A stretch of DNA of 64,000 bases. Source: an uncultured Desulfovibrio sp. GTDB taxonomy: Bacteria; Desulfobacterota; Desulfovibrionia; Desulfovibrionales; Desulfovibrionaceae. Position numbers and translations under genes: made by a program. The stretch lies in contig CAJUMQ010000001.1 of assembly GCA_910587035.1 (NCBI GenBank), positions 106,113-170,112 of the forward strand, given 5' to 3'. Below, piece by piece: positions 44,719 through 53,576 of the stretch. The notes below the pieces were generated by a model. That model was not told the DNA's origin. It made no database searches and worked only from the letters and a program-made list of their open reading frames with translations. Position 1 is the first letter of the stretch, and every line of letters starts with the position of its first letter.

Positions 44719-45630
44719 ATGGATGAAGTGCCAGCATTTCTGGCCAGCGAGTATGAGCCGGCAAGTCCCGAAAGGGCCGCTTTCTGGATTATTCCCTGCC
44801 CGCTTGAAAAGAGCGTCAGCTATGGCGGGGGCACCGCTGACGGTCCCAACGCGATTCTCAACGCTTCCCTGCAACTGGAGGCCATTGAAAATGGTCTTGC
44901 TCCCGGTAGGGGCGGTTTTCACACCACAAGACCGGTGAACTGCGATGGCTCCATGGAGGCCGTTCTCTGCCGCATTGAGGCAGCAGTGGAGCGGGCGCTT
45001 GAACATGGGGCAATTCCCGTGCTGCTTGGCGGTGAGCATACGGTCACTCTTGGTGCGCTCCGCGCAATGGCCATCCATGCCAGGACCAAAGGCCAAAAAC
45101 TGGGGGTGGTGCAGTTTGATGCCCATGCGGATCTGCGCGACAGCTATGAGGGCAGTCGTCTGTCCCATGCCACGGTAATGCGCAGGGTTGTTGAAGAGCT
45201 GGAGCTGCCTCTGGCGCAGTTCGCGGTGCGTGAAATTTCCCCCGAAGAAATCGAGGTGCGCGAAAAACTCGGCCTCACCCATTACGATGCCTTTTTTCTT
45301 GCCAGGGTTGGGCTGCCCGAAAAACCGCTGCCAGAAGATTTTCCCGAAAACATTTACATAAGTTTTGATGTGGACGGCCTTGATTCCAGCCTCATGCCGG
45401 CCACCGGCACACCCTCGCCTGGGGGGCTAAACTGGCGCGAGACGCATTTTATTCTTGAAAAATGCGCCGAAGGTCATAAGATTGTAGGCCTTGACGTGGT
45501 GGAGCTTGCCCCCATTGCCGGGCTGCATCATGCTGACTATACAGCGGCCAGGCTTGCGCATTTGCTTATGGCCCTTGCGCAGAACAGCCAGCAGCCAGAC
45601 CACACAAAAAAAACGGATCAAAAACAATGA
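44719..45630 (+). CDS. speB: Agmatinase / ureohydrolase-family protein SpeB
   Basis: The 303-residue protein belongs to the arginase superfamily, binuclear manganese enzymes. Metal-ligand motifs are complete: G-G-E-H-T-V-T, F-D-A-H-A-D-L-R-D and S-F-D-V-D-G-L-D, followed by L-D-V-V-E-L-A-P. The N-terminal substrate loop fits agmatinase (agmatine to putrescine plus urea) better than arginase, but guanidinobutyrase or related activities remain possible. It overlaps panB by four bases. Confidence 0.9.
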   Translation: MDEVPAFLASEYEPASPERAAFWIIPCPLEKSVSYGGGTADGPNAILNASLQLEAIENGLAPGRGGFHTTRPVNCDGSMEAVLCRIEAAVERALEHGAIPVLLGGEHTVTLGALRAMAIHARTKGQKLGVVQFDAHADLRDSYEGSRLSHATVMRRVVEELELPLAQFAVREISPEEIEVREKLGLTHYDAFFLARVGLPEKPLPEDFPENIYISFDVDGLDSSLMPATGTPSPGGLNWRETHFILEKCAEGHKIVGLDVVELAPIAGLHHADYTAARLAHLLMALAQNSQQPDHTKKTDQKQ

Positions 45631-46451
45631 AAAACACAGTGGCCACTTTCAGGGCTGCCAAGGGGCGAGGCTCCCTTGCCATGCTCACCGCCTATGACAG
45701 CACCATAGCATCTCTTGTGGATGAATGCGGCATCAATGGCATTCTGGTTGGCGATTCCCTTGGCATGGTCATGCTTGGCTATCCAGATACCATAAGCGTG
45801 AGCATGGAGGACATGATCCATCATTGCGCGGCTGTGCGCAGAGGCACCCAAAATGCGCTTGTGGTGTGTGACATGCCATTCATGAGTTCCCAGTGTGGCG
45901 TGGGTGAAACCTTGCGCAATGCCGGGCGGCTGGTGAAGGAAGGCCATGCCCAGGCGGTGAAGCTTGAGGGGGGAGCCGAGTTTGCGGATGAAATCCGGGC
46001 CCTGACCCGCGCTTCAATCCCCGTTATGGCGCATACTGGCCTGACCCCGCAGTCACTGAATGCCCTTGGCAGCTACAAGGTCCAGGGCAAGAGCATTGAG
46101 GCTGCCCAGAAAATGCTGGATGATGCCAGAAGACTTCAGGATGCCGGCGCTTTTTCCGTGTTGCTGGAATGCGTGCCAGCCGCTCTTGCGGCGCGAATCA
46201 CAAAAGAGCTGGAGGTGCCGGTCATTGGCATAGGCGCCGGGCCCGATTGCGATGGCCAGATTCTGGTCTGGCAGGACATGCTGGGCCTGACCGGCGGCAA
46301 TACAGCTAAATTTGTGCGCAGATTCGCGGATATTGGCAATGCCATGCGCCAGGCCTTCTGCGCCTACAAAAACGAGGTGGGCGCTGGAACATTTCCTGCG
46401 GCAGAACATTGCTATGGCATGGATGAGGAAATCATAGCCAAACTAAAATAA
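45627..46451 (+). CDS. panB: 3-methyl-2-oxobutanoate hydroxymethyltransferase PanB
   Basis: PanB makes ketopantoate from 2-ketoisovalerate and methylene-tetrahydrofolate in the pantothenate pathway. The 274-residue protein has the family length and the motifs L-T-A-Y-D-S-T-I-A, G-D-S-L-G-M-V-M-L-G, V-K-L-E-G-G, M-A-H-T-G-L-T-P-Q-S and I-G-I-G-A-G-P-D-C-D-G-Q-I-L-V. Its start lies in an A-T-G-A overlap with speB; the pair forms a small operon. panC and panD are not in the window. Confidence 0.95.
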   Translation: MKNTVATFRAAKGRGSLAMLTAYDSTIASLVDECGINGILVGDSLGMVMLGYPDTISVSMEDMIHHCAAVRRGTQNALVVCDMPFMSSQCGVGETLRNAGRLVKEGHAQAVKLEGGAEFADEIRALTRASIPVMAHTGLTPQSLNALGSYKVQGKSIEAAQKMLDDARRLQDAGAFSVLLECVPAALAARITKELEVPVIGIGAGPDCDGQILVWQDMLGLTGGNTAKFVRRFADIGNAMRQAFCAYKNEVGAGTFPAAEHCYGMDEEIIAKLK

Positions 46452-46568
46452 GCTTTTCCATTGCGTGTTGCGCATCAAAATAAAAGGCACGCATTACCTG
46501 TTCCGGAGATAAAAGGCACTTTAAGGCGCAGCTTGCCGTACGGTCACAGCAAAGGGGTTGCACGGACA

Positions 46569-47546
46569 ATGTATGTAATCACGGGGGGAGCCGGCTTTAT
46601 TGGCAGCGCCCTGCTCTGGCAGCTCAACAGTCTTGGCATTGACGATGTGCTCATTGTTGACAACCTGGCCAGCAGCGACAAATGGCGCAACCTCGTTAAA
46701 AGATCCTATGCGGATTATATGCACCGGGACAGGTTTCTTGAACTTTCCCGCGGCAATTCTCCCCTGCTGGGCAACGTGCGCGGGGTGGTTCATCTGGGGG
46801 CCTGCTCGTCCACAACGGAGGCCGATGCGGATTTTCTGATGGAAAACAATTTCCATTACAGCCGAGATGTCTGCCGTTTTGCCCTGAACAGGGGGGCCAG
46901 ATTCATCAATGCCAGCTCCGCTGCCACATATGGCAATGGCGAGTATGGCTTTTGCGACAGCCACACTCTTGTGCCGCATTTGCGGCCATTGAACATGTAT
47001 GGCTATTCCAAACAGCTGATGGATCTCTGGATTTTGCGGCAAAAACTGGAAAGCAGCGTTGCAAGCCTGAAATTTTTCAATGTCTATGGCCCAAATGAAT
47101 ATCACAAGGGCTCCATGCGCAGTGTTGCCGCAAAAATCTTTGGCGAGATAGGCGCAAGCAACAGGGCCACCCTGTTCGCATCAGGCAGGCACGACATCCG
47201 GGATGGAGAGCAGACACGGGATTTTGTGTATGTAAAGGATTGCGGGCGCCTCCTGGCCTGGCTGCTGCTGGAACGGGAAGATGTTTGCGGCATTCGCAAC
47301 GTGGGCACAGGCCAGGCGAGATCTTTCAACGATCTTGCCCGGGCCGTGTTTTCGGCCATGGACAGGGAGCCCCAAATTGTATATACGCCCATGCCCGAAG
47401 CCATTGCGGGAAATTACCAGTATCACACACGGGCCGACATGAAATGGCTTGAAAATGAGGCATATCCCTACAATTTTTGCAGCATCGAGGACGGAATTTC
47501 AGATTATGTGCGCAATTATCTTGCAAAGCCAGACATGTATCTGTAG
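46569..47546 (+). CDS. hldD: ADP-L-glycero-D-manno-heptose-6-epimerase
   Basis: HldD (RfaD) epimerises ADP-heptose for the lipopolysaccharide inner core. The 325-residue short-chain dehydrogenase has the NADP-binding T-G-G-A-G-F-I-G-S at the N-terminus, H-L-G-A-C-S-S-T-T, the catalytic S-S-A-A-T-Y-G and Y-G-Y-S-K, and F-F-N-V-Y-G-P-N-E-Y-H-K-G-S-M, which is characteristic of HldD. I start at the ATG at 46569 rather than at a longer frame because it gives the family N-terminus; AAGGGG lies 12 bases upstream. Confidence 0.94.
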   Translation: MYVITGGAGFIGSALLWQLNSLGIDDVLIVDNLASSDKWRNLVKRSYADYMHRDRFLELSRGNSPLLGNVRGVVHLGACSSTTEADADFLMENNFHYSRDVCRFALNRGARFINASSAATYGNGEYGFCDSHTLVPHLRPLNMYGYSKQLMDLWILRQKLESSVASLKFFNVYGPNEYHKGSMRSVAAKIFGEIGASNRATLFASGRHDIRDGEQTRDFVYVKDCGRLLAWLLLEREDVCGIRNVGTGQARSFNDLARAVFSAMDREPQIVYTPMPEAIAGNYQYHTRADMKWLENEAYPYNFCSIEDGISDYVRNYLAKPDMYL

Positions 47547-47855
47547 GAATGAACACAGGGGATGAGAATCTGGATACCTTCAGGATTGTGCAGTTCAATT
47601 TGCCATGGGGCGAATCAGCGCTTTGCCCGGCGATTCTTCGACCATTAAGGGCAAAATGCCAGGCAGATTCTGGCGCAGGGTATTGTTGGATATAATCAAA
47701 AGCGGAAGTTTTCCGATATTGTAAAAAAGGCATGATTACTGCCAAAAGCACGGCCAGCAGGTATATTTTTTTATGGATGGGTATTTGTGGCGCCTGTCAA
47801 CCTGTTCCGCGCAAATTTCCGGCGGTTTGGGTAACGAAGGCATGGGAGGCTTCGA
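47547..47855. other. Intergenic region upstream of the chemotaxis receptor
   Basis: These 309 bases contain only a 48-codon frame beginning at 47549 that I do not trust. The right half (47720-47855) is A/T-rich in its middle and probably holds the promoter of the chemotaxis-receptor gene. No clear terminator for hldD was seen. Confidence 0.35.
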
Positions 47856-49970
47856 ATGACCTTAGGTAAGAAAATCGGCGGCGGTTTCTGCATCATTTTG
47901 CTTCTAACCCTGATATTGGGAGGGATGGCCTACCGGGCCATGGATGAAGGCACCGAGGCATCCTACCTCATCGCCTCGGACCGTGTGCCGCGCATGGTGG
48001 GTTATAGCGATCTGCAAAACAATCTGTTGCAGGCAGTGTATTACACGCGCACCTATTTCTTGAGCAGGGATGAAAAAAATCTGCCAGTTGCTCTGGATTA
48101 TCTCAACAAGATCAAGGAGAACATCACCGAGCTCAGAGACCTCAACAAAAAGCATTCCTTCCAGAATACTGCCAATTTTCTTGAGCAGATGGACAAGGAT
48201 GTTGCCCAGTATGAGGATATGATCCGCACTGGGAAAGCTTTGCTTGACAATGTTCAGAAAACCACGGCATCCCTGATCAATTCTGGCAATGAGACCGAAA
48301 CACAGCTTGTAACTCTCATCAAGGCCATGTGCGGCACCCAGAAAGGGTACATAAATGCCGGCAATATCTCTGCGGCCGCGCAATACTCCGATACCATCTC
48401 ATCCCTTTCCAATGTTTTTTCGCATGTATCCAATGTGATTGAGGAGCTTCTTATTGCCGAGCGCAATCAGAATATGGAAGAGCTCACACGCGTTCGCAAC
48501 GTGCTTCCGGAAATTGCCAGGGAATTTCAGGCTATTTCCGGCAATATGATGCAGGAAAGGGGGCGAGAGATATTCAATCAGGCGCTGGGCGCCTATGAGC
48601 GCTTCTCCCGCACGGCGGATGAGCTGGCAGGAATGCAGACGGAGAGCATGAATGCCGCTGCAACCAGGGTGGACTTCTATCAGAAAATGTATGCCAATGC
48701 TCTCAAAATGGAGCAGACCACCACAACAAACGCCACCCAGCTGGTCAATGATGCGGAAGCATCGCTTTCCAGCGCCACAAGCATAGTGGTTATTTTGCTG
48801 GCAGTGGTTATGATCATCGGCATCATTGTGGCAATATTCATCACCCGCATGATAGTAAGGCCTTTGTCCGAAACCCAGCGCTTTGCCGAGGGTGTTGCCG
48901 GAGGCGATCTTGACCGCGAGCTGACAGTGCGCTCCACAGACGAGACAGGTCGCCTTGCCGATGCCTTGCGCAGCATGGTGGGTGCGCTCAAGACCAATAT
49001 CTCCGAAGCGCAGCAAAAATCCACACAGGCGCAGAAGGCCACGGAGGAAGCGACCCAGGCCATGGCCAGGGCCGAGGAAGCTGCCCGCAGGGCGGAAAAC
49101 GCCAAGCGCGAGGGCATGCTTGCCGCTGCAAATCAGCTTGAGGGCATGGTGGAAATCATAAGCTCCGCCTCCACCGAGCTTTCAGCGCAGATCGAGCAGT
49201 CCGACAGGGGCGCGGCGGAATCCGCGCAGCGCCTCCAGGAGGCTGCTACGGCCATGAACGAAATGAACGCCACAGTGCAGGAAGTGGCGCGCAATGCCGG
49301 CTCCGCCTCCACGGCATCCTCGGATACCAAGCAGAAGGCAGAGGCTGGCGAGCATGTGGTGCAGCAGGTTGTGCAGAGTATTGGCGAAGTGCAGCAGGTA
49401 TCCCTGCAGCTTAAGGATGACATGGCCCAGCTCAACGAAAGGGCCCAGGACATCAACCGCATTATGGGCGTTATTTCCGATATCGCCGATCAGACCAACC
49501 TCCTGGCCCTCAATGCCGCCATTGAGGCAGCCCGCGCTGGCGAGGCCGGTCGCGGCTTTGCCGTTGTGGCGGATGAGGTCAGGAAACTGGCAGAAAAGAC
49601 CATGACATCCACCCTTGATGTCAGCAATGCCATCCGAGCAATTCAGGAGAGCACAGACAAGAGCATGAGCGCAGTTGACAATGCCGTGCAGCGCATCAGC
49701 GAGGCCACGGAGCTTGCAAATCAGTCCGGCGCCGCGCTTGAAGAGATTGTCGCCACGGTGGAGGCCACATCCGACCAGGTCCAGGCCATTGCCGCGGCAA
49801 GCGAGGAGCAGTCCGCAGCCAGCGACGAAATCAACCGCTCCATTATTGAAGTCAATGACATGTCCAAACTGACCGCCGAGGCTATGGCCGAGGCCACGCA
49901 GGCGGTCTCCGATCTGGCCAACCAGGCCCACAAGCTGACTGGCCTGATTCAGGAGATGAAAAATGCCTGA
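47856..49970 (+). CDS. Methyl-accepting chemotaxis protein
   Basis: The 704-residue protein has one transmembrane segment near residues 9-31, a periplasmic ligand-binding region of ~275 mostly helical residues (four-helix-bundle type, long HBM/4HB-like), a second membrane segment near 308-331 and a HAMP domain (~332-385). A cytoplasmic coiled-coil signalling domain follows, with the invariant hairpin tip D-I-A-D-Q-T-N-L-L-A-L-N-A-A-I-E-A-A-R-A-G. No C-terminal CheR-tethering pentapeptide is seen. The sensed ligand is unknown. Followed by a strong terminator, so it is monocistronic. Confidence 0.94.
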   Translation: MTLGKKIGGGFCIILLLTLILGGMAYRAMDEGTEASYLIASDRVPRMVGYSDLQNNLLQAVYYTRTYFLSRDEKNLPVALDYLNKIKENITELRDLNKKHSFQNTANFLEQMDKDVAQYEDMIRTGKALLDNVQKTTASLINSGNETETQLVTLIKAMCGTQKGYINAGNISAAAQYSDTISSLSNVFSHVSNVIEELLIAERNQNMEELTRVRNVLPEIAREFQAISGNMMQERGREIFNQALGAYERFSRTADELAGMQTESMNAAATRVDFYQKMYANALKMEQTTTTNATQLVNDAEASLSSATSIVVILLAVVMIIGIIVAIFITRMIVRPLSETQRFAEGVAGGDLDRELTVRSTDETGRLADALRSMVGALKTNISEAQQKSTQAQKATEEATQAMARAEEAARRAENAKREGMLAAANQLEGMVEIISSASTELSAQIEQSDRGAAESAQRLQEAATAMNEMNATVQEVARNAGSASTASSDTKQKAEAGEHVVQQVVQSIGEVQQVSLQLKDDMAQLNERAQDINRIMGVISDIADQTNLLALNAAIEAARAGEAGRGFAVVADEVRKLAEKTMTSTLDVSNAIRAIQESTDKSMSAVDNAVQRISEATELANQSGAALEEIVATVEATSDQVQAIAAASEEQSAASDEINRSIIEVNDMSKLTAEAMAEATQAVSDLANQAHKLTGLIQEMKNA

Positions 49971-50001
49971 TGGGGCATAGAGCGTAAGAATTCGGCCTTA
50001 T

Positions 50002-50044
50002 GGGCAGTTATTTCATAACACTATGAAATAACTGCCCTTTTTTA
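50002..50044 (+). terminator. Intrinsic terminator of the chemotaxis-receptor gene
   Basis: A perfect 16-bp stem (50002-50017 with 50022-50037) and a 4-base loop are followed by seven T. It lies 31 bases past the stop and separates the receptor gene from the riboswitch. Confidence 0.95.
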
Positions 50045-50107
50045 TTGCGTTTTTTTATACCTTCTTGACGCGGCAGACATTAAATTTTATTGTATGCCGC
50101 ATATGAA

Positions 50108-50297
50108 AGCGCCTTGGCTTAAAAGGGAATCCCGTCCAATTCGGGAGCGGACCCGCCGCCGTAGGCCCCGCCTGTAATGGCTGCCCAGGCTAAAACGCCG
50201 CAGGGCATTTGCCTGCAGGCCATCTTTTCAGGATTGCCACTGGCCCTTGCGGCCGGGAAGGCGAAAAGATGGGGGCAAGCCGGAAGACCTGCTTTCA
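50108..50297 (+). promoter_or_regulatory. Cobalamin riboswitch upstream of nrdD
   Basis: The leader shows the conserved elements of the adenosylcobalamin riboswitch in order: A-A-A-G-G-G-A-A-T (about 50122-50130) before a short stem; C-C-C-G-C near 50152; G-C-C-A-C-T near 50236; G-G-G-A-A-G-G-C near 50255; and the B12 box A-G-C-C-G-G-A-A-G-A-C-C-T-G-C at 50278-50292. It is ~145 bases upstream of the nrdD start. Between them lies a G-C hairpin (50315-50323 with 50331-50340) that could be part of the expression platform. Family knowledge predicts that bound cobalamin lowers nrdD-nrdG expression. Confidence 0.88.
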
Positions 50298-50440
50298 TGC
50301 CAATCCGGCCCTGAGCCGGGCAACGGGTATTTGCCCCGGCTTTGCAAGATACGCTCTTTCAGGCGCGTGTTTTCATTATCTCGTGTTTTTTTGCGGGTAT
50401 TATATATTTTTCATTACCTCATATATATGCGGGTGCTGCA

Positions 50441-52702
50441 ATGGATGGTCTTATCATCAAGCGTGATGGTTCGCGCGTGCCTTTTGAATCAATTAAAATT
50501 CTCAATGCCATATCCAGGGCCAGCAATGCGGTGGAAGGCGAGGATATGAGTCCCACCGATCTGCTGTTTGTGACGGAAAAAGTCTGCCGCAAGATGGAGC
50601 AGCGCAATTTGCGCCAGGTGGAGGAAATCCAGGATATTGTGGAGGAGACTCTCATCCAGTTTGATTATGCCAAAACAGCCAAGGCATACATCCTTTACCG
50701 CGCCGAGCATGCCAAGATCCGCAATGCTGAAAGATACCTGATGGACATATATAAAAAGCTCACCTGGTCCCCGGCCATCAGCGAGGATATAAAGCGCGAA
50801 AATGCCAACATTGATGGCGATACGGCCATGGGAACCATGCTGAAATACGGTTCCGAAGGCTCCAAGTTTTTCATAGACAACTACATTCTGCCAAAAGACA
50901 TCTCGGCTGCCCATGTCAATGGAGATATTCACATCCATGACAAGGACTTCTACATGCTCACTGAGACGTGCTGCCAGATAGACCTCATCCGGCTGTTTAA
51001 AAATGGTTTTTTCACAGGCCACGGCTTTTTGCGTGAGCCCAACTCCATAGAGAGCTATGCCGCTCTGGCATGCATTGCCATACAGGCCAACCAGAACGAA
51101 ATGCACGGCGGCCAGAGCGTGCCCAATTTCGACTGGGCCATGGCGGATGGAGTGCGCAAGACATATGTGAAGGAGTACAAGAGAGCCTTTGAAAGCTGGC
51201 TGCGCATAGCCAGGGGGGTGGAACAGGCCGAAGCAGCGCAGATGACAGACGATATTCTGGCGGCAACCGGACTTGCGCCCACCCTTTCCAATGCCGATGC
51301 CCTGCGCCAGTCTCTCGGCGCGCAGGCTGGCGAAGATATTTTGAAGGCGCATGACTATGCCTGTGCCGAGGGCCTGCGTCATACCGGGCGGAGGGTGTAT
51401 CAGGCCATGGAGGCGCTGATCCACAATCTCAATACCATGAACTCCCGGGCCGGCGCCCAGGTGCCCTTCAGCTCCATCAACTATGGCACGGACACATCAG
51501 CCGAAGGCCGCATGGTCATGAAAAACCTGCTTCTGGCAACACAGGCAGGTCTTGGCAATGGCGAGACCTCCATCTTCCCGGTGCAGATTTTCAAGGTAAA
51601 GGAAGGCATCAACTACAATCCAGGCGACCCCAACTATGACCTGTTCAAACTGGCCATGGAAACATCGGCGAAAAGGCTGTTCCCCAATTTCAGTTTCATA
51701 GATGCACCTTTTAATCTTCAATACTACAAGCCAGGGGACTACAATACCGAAGTTGCCTACATGGGCTGCCGCACCAGGGTGCTTGGCAATGTGTATGATC
51801 CGGAGCGGCAGGTGACCTGCGGCAGGGGCAATCTCAGCTTTACCTCCATCAATCTGCCAGCTCTGGGAGTGGAGGCCGGCGGCGATGTGGAAAAATTCTT
51901 CCAAATGCTTGATGATCGCATTGATCTGGTCTTCAGGCAGCTCATGCATCGCATGAAAATTCAGGGCGCAAAAAAAATTCGCAACTACCCATTTCTGATG
52001 GGAAATGGCATCTGGCTGGATTCCGAAAAGCTGGCGCCAGACGACCGCATTGGCGATGTGCTCAGGCATGGCACACTCACAGTGGGCTTTATTGGCCTTG
52101 CGGAAACCCTTGTGGCCCTCATTGGCGAGCATCACGGCCAAAGCGAAAGGGCCAGGGCCCTGGGTCTGAGAATTGTTGGCCATATGCGGCAACGGGCGGA
52201 TGACGAAAGCGAAAAAACCGGTCTGAACTTTTCTCTTATCGCCACTCCGGCAGAGAGCCTGAGTGGCCGCTTTGTGAGCCTGGATCGCCAGAGATATGGG
52301 GTGATCCCCGGCGTCACCGACCGGAACTACTATACAAACTCCTTCCATGTGCCCGTGTATTTCCCCATCCGCGCATTTGAAAAAATCCACATTGAGGCCC
52401 CCTATCACGCCCTCACCAATGCCGGGCACATAACCTATGTGGAACTTGACGGGGAGACCTGCAAAAACCCTCAAGCTTTTGAAAAAGTCATCCGATATAT
52501 GCATGATGAAGGGATAGGTTATGGCTCTGTCAACCACCCTGTGGATCGCGACCCTGTCTGCGGCTACACTGGCATCATCAATGATGTTTGCCCACGTTGC
52601 GGAAGACATGAAGGCGAGGCTGTAAGCGTGGAGAAGCTCAGGGAGCTGAAATGCCGCTTCCCCGATGTGCCTGTGGGCATGACCGATGGACCTTTTGACT
52701 AA
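50441..52702 (+). CDS. nrdD: Anaerobic ribonucleoside-triphosphate reductase, catalytic chain lacking the glycyl-radical tail
   Basis: The 753-residue protein reduces ribonucleotides anaerobically. It begins with an ATP-cone (I-I-K-R-D-G-S-R-V-P-F) and contains the class III core (N-G-D-I-H-I-H-D-K-D, M-H-G-G-Q-S-V-P-N-F-D, N-L-S-F-T-S-I-N-L-P). The C-terminal zinc region is visible as V-C-G-Y-T-G-I-I-N-D-V-C-P-R-C-G (C707, C717, C720), but the chain then ends in an unrelated tail, P-V-G-M-T-D-G-P-F-D. The R-R-x-x-G-Y-L glycyl-radical motif that should follow is absent here and is found in the next ORF. The ATG at 50441, not the longer frame, gives the ATP-cone N-terminus. Confidence 0.9.
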   Translation: MDGLIIKRDGSRVPFESIKILNAISRASNAVEGEDMSPTDLLFVTEKVCRKMEQRNLRQVEEIQDIVEETLIQFDYAKTAKAYILYRAEHAKIRNAERYLMDIYKKLTWSPAISEDIKRENANIDGDTAMGTMLKYGSEGSKFFIDNYILPKDISAAHVNGDIHIHDKDFYMLTETCCQIDLIRLFKNGFFTGHGFLREPNSIESYAALACIAIQANQNEMHGGQSVPNFDWAMADGVRKTYVKEYKRAFESWLRIARGVEQAEAAQMTDDILAATGLAPTLSNADALRQSLGAQAGEDILKAHDYACAEGLRHTGRRVYQAMEALIHNLNTMNSRAGAQVPFSSINYGTDTSAEGRMVMKNLLLATQAGLGNGETSIFPVQIFKVKEGINYNPGDPNYDLFKLAMETSAKRLFPNFSFIDAPFNLQYYKPGDYNTEVAYMGCRTRVLGNVYDPERQVTCGRGNLSFTSINLPALGVEAGGDVEKFFQMLDDRIDLVFRQLMHRMKIQGAKKIRNYPFLMGNGIWLDSEKLAPDDRIGDVLRHGTLTVGFIGLAETLVALIGEHHGQSERARALGLRIVGHMRQRADDESEKTGLNFSLIATPAESLSGRFVSLDRQRYGVIPGVTDRNYYTNSFHVPVYFPIRAFEKIHIEAPYHALTNAGHITYVELDGETCKNPQAFEKVIRYMHDEGIGYGSVNHPVDRDPVCGYTGIINDVCPRCGRHEGEAVSVEKLRELKCRFPDVPVGMTDGPFD

Positions 52703-52734
52703 ACTTGCAAGCATAAACATAACTGGAGCTGGCC

Positions 52735-52914
52735 ATGTTGATGAAATCCGATCTTTACACCCAAACCGAAAAAAGCGCTGCTTCCGCCCAGATGGTCGGC
52801 GAGGGGGTTGGCTTTGAGCGCATACGCCGCATCACCGGCTATCTTGTGGGCACACTGGACAGATTCAATAATGCAAAAAGGGCCGAGGAACACGACCGCG
52901 TCAAGCATGGCTAG
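52735..52914 (+). CDS. Separate glycyl-radical subunit/tail of NrdD (59 residues)
   Basis: This short ORF has GGAG six bases before its ATG. Residues ~28-59 (F-E-R-I-R-R-I-T-G-Y-L-V-G-T-L-D-R-F, then N-N-A-K-R-A-E-E-H-D-R-V-K-H-G) match the extreme C-terminus of intact class III reductases, where E. coli NrdD has R-R-V-C-G-Y-L-G and R-V-K-H. Gly35 is the expected radical site. The first ~25 residues (M-L-M-K-S-D-L-Y-T-Q) are unlike NrdD. It lies 32 bases after the nrdD stop, in a different frame, and just before nrdG. It probably docks onto NrdD and is activated by NrdG. Confidence 0.8.
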   Translation: MLMKSDLYTQTEKSAASAQMVGEGVGFERIRRITGYLVGTLDRFNNAKRAEEHDRVKHG

Positions 52915-52944
52915 CAGTAGATGGCCGCAGGGGAGCAATGGCAT

Positions 52945-53466
52945 ATGGCGGAACCAATGCTGCGCATAGCATCGCTTGTTGATGATTCCATAGTGGATGG
53001 CCCGGGACTGCGCCTGACGGTCTTTACCCAGGGCTGCTTTCATAATTGCAGGGGCTGCCATAATCCTCATACACATGCTCCCAATGGCGGCCGGCTGGAA
53101 TCCCTTGCGAATATCCTGCAAAGATATGCGGAAAATCCCCTGCTTTCCGGCATTACCCTCTCCGGAGGAGAACCCTTTCTGCAGGCTGCGCCCCTGGCGG
53201 AGCTGGCCGCAAGGGTTCATGAACTGGGTGGAGATGTGGTGACATATACAGGGTTTCGCTTTGAGGATCTGGTTTGCGGCAGCGGAGCTTCCCTGCCTGG
53301 CGCGGCCGACCTTCTGGAAGCGACGGACATCCTCGTGGATGGCCCGTACATTGAAGCGCAACGCAGCCTTGAGCTTCTGTTTCGTGGCAGCTCAAACCAG
53401 AGACTGCTGGACAGAACAGCCAGAGAGCAGCTTATGAGGGCGCTCCCCATTGCCATGAGCGCATGA
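52945..53466 (+). CDS. nrdG: Anaerobic ribonucleotide reductase-activating protein NrdG
   Basis: NrdG is a radical-SAM enzyme that creates the glycyl radical of NrdD. The 173-residue protein has the cluster motif C31-F-H-N-C35-R-G-C38, followed by T-L-S-G-G-E-P-F-L. It begins at the ATG at 52945, nine bases after GGGGAG; an in-frame ATG at 52921 has no ribosome site. It follows the glycyl-radical ORF by 30 bases and completes the riboswitch-controlled operon. Confidence 0.92.
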   Translation: MAEPMLRIASLVDDSIVDGPGLRLTVFTQGCFHNCRGCHNPHTHAPNGGRLESLANILQRYAENPLLSGITLSGGEPFLQAAPLAELAARVHELGGDVVTYTGFRFEDLVCGSGASLPGAADLLEATDILVDGPYIEAQRSLELLFRGSSNQRLLDRTAREQLMRALPIAMSA

Positions 53467-53499
53467 CCAGTTCGCACATCCCATCCAGCATATAATCAG

Positions 53500-53532
53500 G
53501 GCCGAAAGTTGAAAAAAAATTTCTTTTCGGCC
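53500..53532 (+). terminator. Probable terminator of the nrdD-nrdG operon
   Basis: An 8-bp stem (53500-53507 with 53525-53532) with a 17-base A-rich loop is followed by T-T-T-C-T. It is weaker than the other terminators of the window and lies 33 bases after nrdG. Confidence 0.5.
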
Positions 53533-53576
53533 TTTCTGCTATATACAACCAGGTATAATAATAAAATAAACAGCCA

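Noticed and set aside
47549..47695. A 48-codon ORF after hldD
   Set aside because: No ribosome site, no motif, and no support beyond an open frame of ordinary length.
52700..52740. A simple frameshift as the cause of the split nrdD
   Set aside because: The main chain continues past the zinc Cys into an unrelated tail, and the small ORF has its own ribosome site and a 25-residue N-terminal extension. One inserted or deleted base would not join them into a normal NrdD.
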